Below are positions 1-11,757 of a stretch of DNA of 47,042 bases, one piece after another. Both the position numbers and the translations under genes were made by a program. The stretch is from Candidatus Atribacteria bacterium. Its GTDB lineage: Bacteria; Atribacterota; JS1; SB-45; 34-128. The first letter of the stretch is position 1; each line of letters opens with the position of its first letter. The stretch lies in contig DMCY01000066.1 of assembly GCA_003451675.1 (NCBI GenBank), forward strand, positions 1 through 47,042, written 5' to 3'. The notes beneath the pieces are model-generated. The model worked only from the letters and a program-made list of their open reading frames with translations. It did no database searches and was not told where the DNA came from.

Positions 1-208
1 AGTCTACCCCTTTTTATTATATTTTTTGCAATCCTTCTCTTGCTATATGTCTTATTACTAACCAAAGAAAGTATTATTAAAATATAAGCTTAGCAGAGAA
101 AATTTATTTTATTAAATTCAAAAAATGATGTTATAATTAAAAACAAAATTAATTCTTTTACAGTCGACTAACAATATTTGAAATATATATAAAAAAGAGA
201 AAACTGAA

Positions 209-2921
<2,713 letters not shown>

Positions 2922-2922
<1 letters not shown>

Positions 2923-3302
2923 TGATGGAGAGAGAATTTGTCTGTATAATCTGTCCTAATAGTTGTCGAATATCAGTAGAATATGAGGGAGCAAATATTA
3001 AAAATATTAAAGGGCACGAATGTCCTAAAGGAAAAGAATATGTAAAAAACGAAATTACTAATCCCTTACGAGTATTCACCGGCTCTGTTTTGATAGAAAA
3101 CGGAAATTTTTCTTTGGTAAGCGTAAAGACTCACGTTCCTATTCCCAAAAAATATTTAAAAAAAATTGGAGAGATTACTCAGCAAATTAAAGTGGATGCC
3201 CCTGTTAAAATTGGGCAGATAGTCGCTTCAAATTTATTAAATAAGAATATAGATTTAATAGCGACCAGAGAAATTGAAAAGAAAAAATTTTTATCATCTT
3301 AA
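2922..3302 (+). CDS. DUF1667 domain protein, small cysteine-rich electron-transfer partner
   Basis: Seen: 126 residues with C8, C11, C15 and C34 near the N-terminus (CxxCxxxC, then a CPKG motif), a pattern expected to hold an iron-sulfur cluster or zinc. The ATG overlaps the stop of the previous gene by one base, with a second ATG directly after it. Known: DUF1667 proteins are consistently the third gene after a GlpA-like protein and an FAD oxidoreductase. Inferred: small redox subunit of that complex. Nothing here identifies its acceptor. It is the last gene of the plus-strand unit and is followed by a palindromic terminator. Confidence 0.8.
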
Positions 3303-3314
3303 TTAAGGTATATT

Positions 3315-3356
3315 AAAAGTTAACCAAAGGTGCCTGGCACCTTTGGTTAACTTTTT
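3315..3356 (+). terminator. Perfect 20-bp palindromic terminator centred on GGTGCCTGGCACC
   Basis: Arms 3315-3334 and 3336-3355 are perfect inverted complements around a single T at 3335, and the right arm runs into CTTTTT. This suits a Rho-independent terminator for the 209-3302 operon. The core GTGCCTGGCAC is a motif I recall as a recurrent REP-like palindrome in other genomes, so it may be a mobile repeat reused as a terminator. Confidence 0.75.
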
Positions 3357-3497
3357 AGAAAATTATTGTCAATAGTCAGTGAAAATGTCACCTTTAAGTT
3401 CAAAAATGATAATAAAAAAGATGGAAGAAACAAAAAACTTTATTAGCCTTCTCTATGGGCGGATTAGTTTAAATCAAATTAACTCATACCATCCGGG

Positions 3498-3530
3498 ATC
3501 TGCCAGGGAAAAAGGTGCCCCCTGGCAGAT
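3498..3530 (-). terminator. Hairpin just downstream of the transposase stop
   Basis: An 11-bp perfect inverted repeat (3498-3508 with 3520-3530, ATCTGCCAGGG/CCCTGGCAGAT) lies 8 bases past the transposase stop. It lacks a clean U-run, so it may be a weak terminator or a structural end of the insertion sequence that blocks read-through. Confidence 0.45.
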
Positions 3531-3537
3531 ATGCTAT

Positions 3538-4842
3538 CTACTCCCAACCTTTGGGGTCATAGATAGCGGCAACGAGTTCCCTATCACTTTCTTCGTAAGT
3601 GAAGTTAGGTTCTAGACTGCCGTTTTTCCAGGGATGGTCGTCTTTAACCTTTATGAACCTTCTAACCTTATCTTTCTTAGGTATAACTTTAGCAGGCTTA
3701 ATCGCCTTTCTTACTTCGTAAACACCACCCTTATATTCTGCCCGCATACCGAATCTAGGGCTGGTCAATACGGTAATGGCAGCTTTATTAGGTATAGATA
3801 TTACCTTGTTATCTTTACTTAACTGGTAGGTTTGTCCTCCAAAAGAGAAAGTAGAGCCATGGCTGGCTTTCCGAGTCTCTTTCCTACACAGTATATAATC
3901 TATATTAATATGTTCCTCTAAAGGCCGGTAAGCAGACTGTGGCTCTCGGGGAACTACCGCGAAACGGGCATTGAACCTTTTGATAAATCCCGGAAGAAAG
4001 GCATTTGCTTCTTTAATAGATTTAATACCAGCAAGACGCAGCTCTAAGGTTAACCGATCCTGTAAGGTTTCCCATAACCTTTCGATACGACCCTTAGCTT
4101 GAGGAGAACGAGCATAAACTATCCCCACGGAAAGTTCCTGCATGGCCCTACCAAACTGGGTATAAGCAAAAGTTTTAGCTTCCAACTCATCATAAATAGT
4201 AAGTTTGGTATTACTGGGTGCCTTAAATATAGTATGTTGGTCTACATAAATACTCATCGGTATACCATATTCTAAAATGGTCTGTCTTTTAACCGCGAAA
4301 TAGCCGTCTAAACATTCATTCTCAGAGAAATAAAGGCCGGTTATATTTCCTCTGGCATCATCTATCGCCCCATGCAGAGAACATTTTATGCCGGGTATCC
4401 ATTCATAAGGAGAGGCATCCATTTGCAATAAAAGTCCCTCTTGAGGCTTACGTTCTCTCGTGCGGTGAGGTTTAGGTGGCCTGTGTTTTCTGGGACTTTT
4501 GATACCTTTGGCTTTAAGGATTCTGGATACAAAAGACTGACTAATGCTAATACCTTCGTGTTCTCTTAAAAGTTCTGCAAGATGGGTATAATTTACCCCT
4601 TCATATTTATTTCTAGTAAGAAAAACAATTTTGTCTCTTATCTCACCAGGGATAGTATGCTTAGGTTTACGGCCTCTATTTTTGTGGATAACAAACACCT
4701 CGCCATCTTTTTTAACACCTGCCTTTAGACGTTTTATCTGGCGTTCGCTGAGGCTTAAAACCTCCGCAGCATCCCTGCTGGTCATCTTATCCTCAATTAG
4801 GGATTTGATGACATGAACTCTTACTAATTCTTTTTTGGTCAT
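3538..4842 (-). CDS. ISNCY-family (IS1202 group) DDE transposase
   Basis: Seen: an N-terminal helix-turn-helix (about residues 10-45), a basic KNRGR linker, and an integrase-type catalytic core with D142 (in QMDAS), D201 (in YVDQH) and E254 (in GRIERLW), all numbered from the start chosen here. An upstream in-frame ATG exists at 4863, but the ATG at 4842 has an AGGTGA ribosome site about 8 bases ahead and gives 434 residues, normal for the group. Known: such transposases move IS1202-type elements by DDE chemistry. The frame is intact with all three acidic residues, so the element could be active. It is the only intact transposase gene in the window. Confidence 0.9.
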   Translation of the reverse strand: MTKKELVRVHVIKSLIEDKMTSRDAAEVLSLSERQIKRLKAGVKKDGEVFVIHKNRGRKPKHTIPGEIRDKIVFLTRNKYEGVNYTHLAELLREHEGISISQSFVSRILKAKGIKSPRKHRPPKPHRTRERKPQEGLLLQMDASPYEWIPGIKCSLHGAIDDARGNITGLYFSENECLDGYFAVKRQTILEYGIPMSIYVDQHTIFKAPSNTKLTIYDELEAKTFAYTQFGRAMQELSVGIVYARSPQAKGRIERLWETLQDRLTLELRLAGIKSIKEANAFLPGFIKRFNARFAVVPREPQSAYRPLEEHINIDYILCRKETRKASHGSTFSFGGQTYQLSKDNKVISIPNKAAITVLTSPRFGMRAEYKGGVYEVRKAIKPAKVIPKKDKVRRFIKVKDDHPWKNGSLEPNFTYEESDRELVAAIYDPKGWE

Positions 4843-4908
4843 TAGATATCTCACCTTTTCCATAGTGACATTATTACTGATTAATTTTAAGGTGACAATA
4901 TCACAGAT

Positions 4909-5196
4909 TAATTACACTTTTTAGAGTTAGTGTAAACTTTAGTGGGGTAGTTAGAAGAAAAAATATTATATATTTAATATAATAAAAATTATCCTCTTTA
5001 ATATCTTACAATTTTTCACTATTAATAAAAATTAACAAAATTTCTATGTAAATAATAAAAAGCACTTTATATATAATAATATAATATAAAGTGCTTTTTA
5101 TTATCAATCCTGTCAATATAAAAAGTCTATTTTTCAAGTTGTATAAACGGATATATTTATATTATTCAGGAAATTATATTTAGTTTTACCATCCTA
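4909..5196. other. Gene-free AT-rich stretch between the IS and livK
   Basis: Together with the right end of the insertion sequence, about 350 bases hold no gene. The only structure seen is the strong terminator at 5051-5104. No ribosome-preceded short reading frame or RNA gene was recognised. Confidence 0.5.
5051..5104. terminator. Bidirectional terminator downstream of livK
   Basis: Arms of about 20 bases (from 5051 and from 5084) pair around AAAAAGCACTTTATAT and its complement. Both outer sides are T- or A-rich, so it can stop transcripts from either direction. It lies about 95 bases past the livK stop and likely closes the long minus-strand dehydrogenase/Liv operon. Confidence 0.8.
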
Positions 5197-6318
5197 CTAA
5201 TCAGCAAGTGCAACAAATTTACCATTCTTCACAACGGCTTTCATTTGCAATTTATAAGGTACATCACGATATTCGTTAAATTTTGATAGGCCTGTAACGC
5301 CTTTATATTCTATGCTTGGCAATATTTCTAATAGTTTTTCTCTGGTAGTTCCACCCTGCTTTATTGCTTGAGCAATCAGATAAACATCATCATAATAATA
5401 AGCAGATTGTTCGTTGGGGTCTGCGTTATAGGTCTCCTTAAATTTTGTTACAAATTTTTGTGTTACTGGATCTGGGTAATCAGCAAGCCAATATGTAAAT
5501 GCCATTACCCCTTCTGCATATTTAGCTGATGCTATATCAATAAATCTTTGTTGATAGCAGCCTGCTGCTACAATAATTGGAACATCCCATCCAAGACTTC
5601 TTGCCCAACGAGTGATCAATCCACCTTCGCTATAATTACCCATTATAACAAGAGCTTCCGCATTTGTTCCTTTAAATTTAGTTATTATAGAGCTAAAATC
5701 TTTATCCACATTAGGAACATACGACTCTAATCCCAATACTTTGCCGCCTTTTTTCTCTAATTGCGGAATAAATCCTTCTACTAAGCCTTTACCATAATCC
5801 GAATTTTCGTATATTACAGCAGCATTTTTTATATTTAATTCGTCACTTATAAAATCTGCCATTTGAGGAGCCTGAATATCATCAGTGGTAATAATTCTAA
5901 ACACATTTTTTAAGCCCATATGTGTAACTTTATAGGCAGTGGAACAAGGAGTAACCATTACTAAATTCCCCTGTGCATATATGGGTGCTGCCGCAATTGA
6001 ACATGAACTATTAACGTGACCTAAAACTGCAATCACATTTTTATTCTCTGTTAATCTATGAGCTACAAGGGATGCATCCATAGGCACTGCCTTATCATCT
6101 TCGTATATGGCTACTAATTCAATTTCGCCTTCACTGTTAATCTCTTTCAAGGCAAGCTCCACACCCTTTTTGGCCATTTCTCCCCACATGGCTCCGTCTC
6201 CAGTAAAAGGTGCTGCTATTCCAATCGTATATTTTTCAGCAGCAAATATATTACTAAAGAAACTTAAACATAAAATTAGTATTAATCCCATTATCCATAA
6301 ATTTTTAATTTTATACAT
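5197..6318 (-). CDS. livK: Branched-chain amino acid-type ABC transporter substrate-binding protein
   Basis: Seen: 373 residues starting with a signal peptide (hydrophobic residues about 8-27, cleavage near SNIFAA), followed by a type I periplasmic-binding fold typical of LivK/BraC (IGIAAPFTGDGA, later AVIYENSDYGKG). No lipobox cysteine is evident. The ribosome site AAGGAGG stands ahead of the ATG. Known: the family captures leucine-type amino acids but also many carboxylates, amides and aromatic compounds. It follows livF by 174 bases and is the last gene of the cluster, ending before a strong terminator. Inferred: the ligand is probably the compound degraded by the dehydrogenase upstream, not necessarily a branched-chain amino acid. 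Confidence 0.9.
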   Translation of the reverse strand: MYKIKNLWIMGLILILCLSFFSNIFAAEKYTIGIAAPFTGDGAMWGEMAKKGVELALKEINSEGEIELVAIYEDDKAVPMDASLVAHRLTENKNVIAVLGHVNSSCSIAAAPIYAQGNLVMVTPCSTAYKVTHMGLKNVFRIITTDDIQAPQMADFISDELNIKNAAVIYENSDYGKGLVEGFIPQLEKKGGKVLGLESYVPNVDKDFSSIITKFKGTNAEALVIMGNYSEGGLITRWARSLGWDVPIIVAAGCYQQRFIDIASAKYAEGVMAFTYWLADYPDPVTQKFVTKFKETYNADPNEQSAYYYDDVYLIAQAIKQGGTTREKLLEILPSIEYKGVTGLSKFNEYRDVPYKLQMKAVVKNGKFVALAD

Positions 6319-6492
6319 TTTCTACCTCCTTAAATTTAAATCGATTCTAAAAAACAACTCTACTTGATTTAATTAAAAAATCTTAAAACTTTAAATTTTT
6401 TAACAACTCAGTATATTTTAAATCTCACCTCCCTTTTTTAGAATATTTTTTCTGTTTTCCGTCTAGTAAAATCTTACCCTTAATATTTATCA

Positions 6493-7203
6493 TTAATCTA
6501 TGCCTAAATATATTTTCTTTACGTTTTCGTTGCGTTTAAGATCAAAAGAAGAGCCCTGAGTTTTGATTTTTCCTGATTCTAAAATGTATGCTCTATCAAC
6601 AACATTTAAAGTCATTCTAGCATTTTGTTCTACTATTAATATGGATACACCATCATTATGTATTTCTTTAATAATTTTAAAAACTTCTTCTATTATTATG
6701 GGAGCTAAGCCAAGAGAAGGTTCATCTAATAGTAAAAGTTTTGGCTTAGACAAAAGAGCTCTGGAAATCGCAAGCATCTGTTGTTCTCCGCCACTCAATG
6801 TTCCAGCTAGCTGGCTTTGTCTTTTTCCAAGAATGGGGAATTTTTCAAACATATTTTCTATGTCTTTTTTAACTATTTCCTTATCTTTACGAATATAAGC
6901 TCCTATCTCTAAGTTTTCTTTCACAGTAAGTTCAGGAAATACATGTCTACCTTCCGGGCAATGAGCTATCCCCATCTTTACAACATCAGCCGATGATACC
7001 TTTATTAAATTTTTATCCTCAAATAAAACCTTACCTTTTTTTTGTCTTAAAATACCACTAATAGTCATTAACAAGGTAGTTTTACCTGCTCCATTTGGAC
7101 CAAGAACTCCTACTATTTCACCTTCCTTTATAGAAATAGAAACCTCATGGAGAACTTCTACCGCTCCATAATAAACAACTAAATTTTCTACTTTAAGCAA
7201 CAT
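6493..7203 (-). CDS. livF: Liv-type ABC transporter ATP-binding protein LivF
   Basis: Seen: Walker A (GPNGAGKTT), ABC signature (LSGGEQQ), Walker B (LLLLDEPSLGL) and the switch histidine region replaced by VEQN, as is usual for LivF. The ATG at 7203 is preferred because a GGGAAAGGGG ribosome site lies directly ahead; a longer TTG start at 7221 would include that site within the coding sequence. With this start the protein is 236 residues, the normal size, and overlaps the end of livG by 11 bases. It powers uptake together with LivG. Confidence 0.92.
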   Translation of the reverse strand: MLLKVENLVVYYGAVEVLHEVSISIKEGEIVGVLGPNGAGKTTLLMTISGILRQKKGKVLFEDKNLIKVSSADVVKMGIAHCPEGRHVFPELTVKENLEIGAYIRKDKEIVKKDIENMFEKFPILGKRQSQLAGTLSGGEQQMLAISRALLSKPKLLLLDEPSLGLAPIIIEEVFKIIKEIHNDGVSILIVEQNARMTLNVVDRAYILESGKIKTQGSSFDLKRNENVKKIYLGID

Positions 7204-7987
7204 TTTCTGCCCCTTTCCCAAGATAAGCTTCGATAACTAATGGATTTTTCTGAACCTCATCAGGTTTTCCCTCTGCAATTTTTTCACCTTGATCTAACAC
7301 AACTATATGACTTGCTAATTTAGCTACGAATCTTATATGGTGCTCTATTAACAACACGCTTATGCCTTTTTCGGGCAATTTTTCAATTAAATCAAACAAA
7401 AATAAAATTTCTTCTTCATTCATTCCTGCAACAGGTTCATCTAAAAGTAATAATTTAGGATTGGTAGCAAGTGCGCGAGCAAGCTCTACTCTCTTACGTT
7501 CTCCATAGGAAAGTGATTTAACAAATTCCCTTCTTTTATTGGACAAACCTACAAATTGAATTATTTCCTGAGCTTTAAAAACCGCTTCTTTTTCTATTTG
7601 TCTAAATTTGGATGTATTTAAAAATACATCCAATAGTTTTTCTTTATCAAGTAGTCGATGTTCTCCCACCATTACATTTTCTAATACTGATGAATCCGCA
7701 AATAATTTTATATTTTGAAAGGTTCTTCCTACTCCCATCCCAGCAATATCACGAACTTTTTTACCCATAATATTTATTCCATTAAATAATATTTCGCCCT
7801 TTGAAGGTTGATACAATCCTGTTATTACATTAAAAAGTGTAGTTTTACCAGAACCATTAGGTCCTATTAAACCAGTAATTTTATTTTTAGACAGTTCAAA
7901 AGAAACACCTTTAAGAGCTTTAATTCCTCCAAAATATTTATGAATATCTATAATTTTCATAATATAGTTATTATTTACTTGTTCCAT
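7193..7987 (-). CDS. livG: Liv-type ABC transporter ATP-binding protein LivG
   Basis: Seen: Walker A (GPNGSGKTT), signature LSYGERKRVELARAL and Walker B LLLLDEPVAGM, followed by the LivG-type C-terminal extension ending in a YLGKG motif. 264 residues, typical for the subunit. The ATG at 7987 has an AAGGG site about 8 bases upstream and lies 17 bases inside the end of livM, so translation is coupled. It pairs with LivF as the second ATPase. Confidence 0.92.
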   Translation of the reverse strand: MEQVNNNYIMKIIDIHKYFGGIKALKGVSFELSKNKITGLIGPNGSGKTTLFNVITGLYQPSKGEILFNGINIMGKKVRDIAGMGVGRTFQNIKLFADSSVLENVMVGEHRLLDKEKLLDVFLNTSKFRQIEKEAVFKAQEIIQFVGLSNKRREFVKSLSYGERKRVELARALATNPKLLLLDEPVAGMNEEEILFLFDLIEKLPEKGISVLLIEHHIRFVAKLASHIVVLDQGEKIAEGKPDEVQKNPLVIEAYLGKGAENVA

Positions 7988-8945
7988 TAGAAAAACCCTT
8001 CTTCGAACTTTTATAAATTAAATTAATATTTTTCTTTCCCATAATTCCTTCAGGCATTTTAATCATAACTACTATAATAAGTACTCCAATAATTAGCATT
8101 CTCCAAGCAGCCGGAGCAACCCGTAAAAATTCTGTGAGAAACAACATTATACCTGCACCTACAAAAGAACCCGTTAGGCTGCCTAAACCACCTAAAATTA
8201 TAGCTTCGACTAAATAAATAGACTCTCCTAAAGTAAAATTATCAGGACTTACAAACCTTAAAAGATGAGCAACATAATTGCCTGCTATCCCCGCAAAAAA
8301 CCCTCCAATGAAAAAAACTAATATTTTATATTTTAATACAGGTATTGCCATGGAAGCCGCTGCTATTTCATCTTCCCTAATAGCCCTAAATGCACGTCCA
8401 TACTTTGAATTTAAAATTAAATTACAAAATATTAAAATAATAAAAAAGTATATAAGCCCTAAATAATAAAACTTAACTTCGGTATCAATAATAAATGAAA
8501 ATATATGTGGATAGGGAATACCTGCAATACCCATTGGTCCACCAGTAACTGATGACCAATTTACACACACTAACCTGAACACTTCTGCTGCCCCTAAGGT
8601 AACGATAGCCAGATAATCTCCACTTACTCTTGAGCAAGAAGAAGCAACAAGTATGGCAAATATACTTGCACCAACAGCACTTAATATGAGTTCTAATAAG
8701 TATGGTATTACTACTACTTTTGTAGCTATAAGAGCAGCTATATAAGCTCCAACTCCATAAAAACCAGCATGACCTATAGAAAACTGTCCTGCTACACCAG
8801 TTATTAAATTTAGACCAAAAGTTAACATGCTAAACATAAAAAACATACTCAAAATATGAATAATATAACTATTTTTAATAAATAATGGTATTAGTATAAA
8901 AATTAATCCCATAATAATGTAACTATAAAAATCTTTATTTTTCAT
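7971..8945 (-). CDS. livM: Liv-type ABC transporter permease LivM
   Basis: Seen: 324 residues with about 8-10 hydrophobic membrane segments and the family motif GQFSIGHAGFYGVGAY near residue 55. A C-terminal GGLGSLTGSFVGA motif forms the ATPase-coupling region. The ATG at 8945 has an AAGGA site about 10 bases ahead. It follows livH after 21 bases and overlaps livG. The basic, lysine-rich tail is cytoplasmic by prediction. Confidence 0.9.
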   Translation of the reverse strand: MKNKDFYSYIIMGLIFILIPLFIKNSYIIHILSMFFMFSMLTFGLNLITGVAGQFSIGHAGFYGVGAYIAALIATKVVVIPYLLELILSAVGASIFAILVASSCSRVSGDYLAIVTLGAAEVFRLVCVNWSSVTGGPMGIAGIPYPHIFSFIIDTEVKFYYLGLIYFFIILIFCNLILNSKYGRAFRAIREDEIAAASMAIPVLKYKILVFFIGGFFAGIAGNYVAHLLRFVSPDNFTLGESIYLVEAIILGGLGSLTGSFVGAGIMLFLTEFLRVAPAAWRMLIIGVLIIVVMIKMPEGIMGKKNINLIYKSSKKGFSNGTSK

Positions 8946-8966
8946 CCATGTATATCCTTTTAAAAA

Positions 8967-9845
8967 TTAGACTTTCTGCCCTCTTCCTTTAAATAAACCT
9001 GTCGGCTTTACAAGTAAAACTACTATTAAAATTATGAAAGTAACAGCATCCCTATAACCAGTTGATATATATCCCATAGTAAAGCTTTCAGCTAAACCTA
9101 AAAGAAGACCACCTACTATTGCTCCTGTCAAGTTACCTATACCACCAAGAACTGCAGCAGTCCAGGCTCTCATAGTACCAAGAAATCCCAATAAAGGAAA
9201 AATAAGAATATAGTAATTGGCGACAAGAACTCCGGCTATCGCTGCCAAAATAGAACCATACGCATATACAAATAAAACCATTCTATTTACTTGTATCCCC
9301 ATAAGCCAGGCAGTTTTTTGGTCTTGAGATACAGCCCTAACAGCTTTACCTATCTTGGTATATTTGAAGAACCACAAAGAAAATAACCATGTTACTATCA
9401 TTATTCCAATAATTAAAATTTGTAATGGAAAAAATTTTACACTAGAATTTAAAGCAACTGGCTCATTATTAAAAATGGGTGGGAAAATTAATGGTTCAGA
9501 TCCCCATATAATCATAACTATACTTCTAACTACTTGCGCAGCCGCAAGAGCAGTTAAAATAGGAATTATCCTACTAACATTTCTTAAAGGCCTGTATGCT
9601 ATCCTTTCTATAGCCATTCCTGATACTGCACAAACGGTCATAGAAATTAATATAGATCCGAATATACCTAATTTCGATAAAAGACAGGCATACATCATAT
9701 AAGCGCCTAACATATAAATTTCTCCATGAGCAAAGTTAATCATATTTAAAATTCCATAAACCATACTATAACCTACAGCTATTAGAGCATATATAGAACC
9801 CATAGATAATCCATTTATTAATTGCTGAAAAAAAACACTATCCAT
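8967..9845 (-). CDS. livH: Liv-type ABC transporter permease LivH
   Basis: Seen: 292 residues, about 8 membrane segments, the motif GSIYALIAVGYSMVYG close to the start and GGIGNLTGAIVGG in the coupling region, both characteristic of LivH. The start lies one base after the stop of the E2 gene, which ties the transporter to the dehydrogenase genes in one transcript. Together with LivM it forms the membrane channel. Confidence 0.92.
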   Translation of the reverse strand: MDSVFFQQLINGLSMGSIYALIAVGYSMVYGILNMINFAHGEIYMLGAYMMYACLLSKLGIFGSILISMTVCAVSGMAIERIAYRPLRNVSRIIPILTALAAAQVVRSIVMIIWGSEPLIFPPIFNNEPVALNSSVKFFPLQILIIGIMIVTWLFSLWFFKYTKIGKAVRAVSQDQKTAWLMGIQVNRMVLFVYAYGSILAAIAGVLVANYYILIFPLLGFLGTMRAWTAAVLGGIGNLTGAIVGGLLLGLAESFTMGYISTGYRDAVTFIILIVVLLVKPTGLFKGRGQKV

Positions 9846-9846
9846 A

Positions 9847-10848
9847 TTACTTTACCTTTAATCCAATGCCATTTTTATCAATACTAATTCCCTCTATTTT
9901 CTCTTTTAAAGAATCCATAAATCTTGCGGCAGTTGCACCGTCTACTACTCTATGGTCTAATGATAAAGTTAACCACAAATAACTATGTTTAAGGTTTTTC
10001 TTTTCCGTAATCTTCCCAACTGCTAAAATAGCGCTTTGTGGAGGATTAACTATAGCCGAAAATTTATCTACACTTTTAAACATACCAAGATTACTGATAG
10101 TAAAAGTTGTCTCGCTAACATCCTCCAAGTTCAAAGAATTATTTTTCGCCTTCCTTATAAGTTCAGTTCTTTCATTAATTATTTCATTAATACTTTTTTT
10201 AGTAACATTTTTAAAAGTCACTACAATAAGACCTTGTGGCGTATCTACAGCAAGACCTATATTAATAACTTTAAATAGTTTTATACTTAAATTATTTTCT
10301 TTTCCAACGAAAGAAGCGTTAAGATATGAGTGTTCTTGTAATGTTTCTCCAACAAGTTTAATAAATATATCAGAATAAGTAATTTTAGGATATTTATTAG
10401 AAAGACTATTTTTGTATAATATAAGATTATTTGCTGTTATTTTGGAAGAAATACTAAATTGAGGAATACTTCTCCAACTTTCTTCCATTTTTTGGGCTGT
10501 AATTTTTTTAATATTATTTAAGGCAATAACTTCATATGTTTTGACCACGGGTTCGGATATTGAGTTCTCTGGAGTATCAGATTCTTTTTCCAGAGCAAAA
10601 TTATCAACTTCTTCTTTATTACCTATCAATGCTACAGTTTCACCCACAGGAACAACATCTCCTTCCCTGTAAATTATTTTTAAAATAGTTCCTGTGTATT
10701 TGGAATCAATAGAAATATTAACTTTTTCTGTTTCAACATCAAATAGAGAGTCACCTTCTTTTACAAAATCACCTTCTTCTACAAGCCATTTAACTATTTT
10801 ACCTGTTTCAACAACTACTCCCATATGCGGCATAACAATTTCTTTCAT
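9847..10848 (-). CDS. Short 2-oxoacid dehydrogenase E2 (lipoyl acyltransferase) lacking a recognisable E3/E1-binding domain
   Basis: Seen: a lipoyl domain (residues 1-75) with the lipoylated lysine K42 in ETEKV, a linker of about 35 residues, and a catalytic acyltransferase domain with the DHRVVDG motif (H299, D303). The usual peripheral subunit-binding domain between lipoyl and catalytic parts is not recognisable, and the protein is only 333 residues. The ribosome site GAGGAGG precedes the ATG. Known: E2 transfers the acyl group made by E1 to CoA. Inferred: it works with the E1 alpha/beta encoded upstream, as in acetoin or branched-chain 2-oxoacid dehydrogenases. No E3 (dihydrolipoamide dehydrogenase) gene is present, so E3 must come from elsewhere and dock in another way. 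Confidence 0.85.
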   Translation of the reverse strand: MKEIVMPHMGVVVETGKIVKWLVEEGDFVKEGDSLFDVETEKVNISIDSKYTGTILKIIYREGDVVPVGETVALIGNKEEVDNFALEKESDTPENSISEPVVKTYEVIALNNIKKITAQKMEESWRSIPQFSISSKITANNLILYKNSLSNKYPKITYSDIFIKLVGETLQEHSYLNASFVGKENNLSIKLFKVINIGLAVDTPQGLIVVTFKNVTKKSINEIINERTELIRKAKNNSLNLEDVSETTFTISNLGMFKSVDKFSAIVNPPQSAILAVGKITEKKNLKHSYLWLTLSLDHRVVDGATAARFMDSLKEKIEGISIDKNGIGLKVK

Positions 10849-10886
10849 ATTTATTCCTCCTCAAAGCAAAGTTATAATAGTCTAAA

Positions 10887-11684
10887 TTATTTATATAGCT
10901 TTCTTATTTTATTGATAACACTTTTGGGAGGTGGAGCAAAATAAGAATGTTTACTTTTTGAAACTCCCACTTTCTCTTTCATTTCAACCAATAACTCAGC
11001 TAATTTTATTGCAGCCGTACCTCCATCAACAATAGGAACTTCTGTTCCTTTAATTTTAGTATAACCACTAATCGTTAACATTGGCCCTATATAACCACAA
11101 CCTGCAATTATTACATCAGCTCCATCCTTAATACATTCATGAGCAACTTCTTCAAATCTAGGAATAATGTATTTATAAGGATCTTCAAAACCATCAATAT
11201 ATTCTTTGGTTGTAAAAGGGGGATTAACAGCTCTTATAGGCTTACTAATAGCTCTGTTTGAAAACCCATAGAGATTTAACTTTTTTTTCATGTTTGGAAT
11301 AATTTTTTCATCAACAGTAATAACTGCAAATCGGATCCCTAAAAGTTGTGCAATTAAGTATGCGGATTCACCCACGCCTACCACTGGAATATCTACTGCT
11401 TCTCTTGCTTCCCAAATGCCAGGATCAGACATACAACCTAATATTACTGCATCAAACCCTTGTTCTTCTGCTTGAATTACTTTCTCTATAATACCGATAT
11501 TATTATAAAATTCTGCATAAAAGGAACGTACATAATTTGTTGAAACACTTAAATGCTCTAGTTTAATCTCTGTTCCTGGTGAAGTTACTTTCACATAAAG
11601 TTTTTTTAAACCATCCCAGATAGTTTCCATTTTATCTTCGCCTGTTATCATTTCAGATGAATTATTTTGCCATAATATTTTCAC
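10887..11684 (-). CDS. Asp/Glu/hydantoin racemase superfamily protein
   Basis: Seen: 265 residues with the two-cysteine signature of the superfamily, C84 (in LGCMSDPG) and C196 (in AGCGYIG), each at the end of a beta-strand as in hydantoin or Asp/Glu racemases and maleate isomerases. The start is GTG at 11684 after GGAGG with about 10 bases of spacing. It lies between E1 beta (73-base gap) and E2 (38-base gap). Known: members racemise amino acids or hydantoins or isomerise maleate-like acids by two-base chemistry. Inferred: it may convert the imported compound into the stereoisomer used downstream. The substrate cannot be told from sequence. Confidence 0.75.
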   Translation of the reverse strand: MKILWQNNSSEMITGEDKMETIWDGLKKLYVKVTSPGTEIKLEHLSVSTNYVRSFYAEFYNNIGIIEKVIQAEEQGFDAVILGCMSDPGIWEAREAVDIPVVGVGESAYLIAQLLGIRFAVITVDEKIIPNMKKKLNLYGFSNRAISKPIRAVNPPFTTKEYIDGFEDPYKYIIPRFEEVAHECIKDGADVIIAGCGYIGPMLTISGYTKIKGTEVPIVDGGTAAIKLAELLVEMKEKVGVSKSKHSYFAPPPKSVINKIRKLYK

Positions 11685-11757
11685 AAATGTCTTACCTCCA
11701 TATATAAATATTAAAATAAAGAATATATAACAATTTTAATTCATTCCAAAAATATTA

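Larger units (their letters stand above)
3375..4908 (-). mobile_element. ISNCY (IS1202-like) insertion sequence, apparently complete
   Basis: Imperfect terminal inverted repeats bracket one transposase gene: 3375-3400 and 4883-4908 match at about 20 of 26 positions around a shared TGTCACCTT core. A second, partial copy of the same site lies just inside the right end (about 4863-4880), plausibly an extra transposase-binding site. The exact ends are approximate. I found no convincing long target-site duplication; ACTTTTTAGA occurs outside both ends (3350-3359 and 4916-4925) but does not abut them. The element is inserted downstream of the plus-strand operon and breaks no visible gene. Confidence 0.7.

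Noticed and set aside
3379..3615. Small plus-strand reading frame at the left end of the insertion sequence
   Set aside because: It runs through the terminal repeat and opposite the transposase end, has no ribosome site and no recognisable protein features.
3350..4925. Target-site duplication ACTTTTTAGA around the insertion sequence
   Set aside because: The two copies are at different distances from the inverted repeats (about 15 and 7 bases) and are low complexity, so probably chance.
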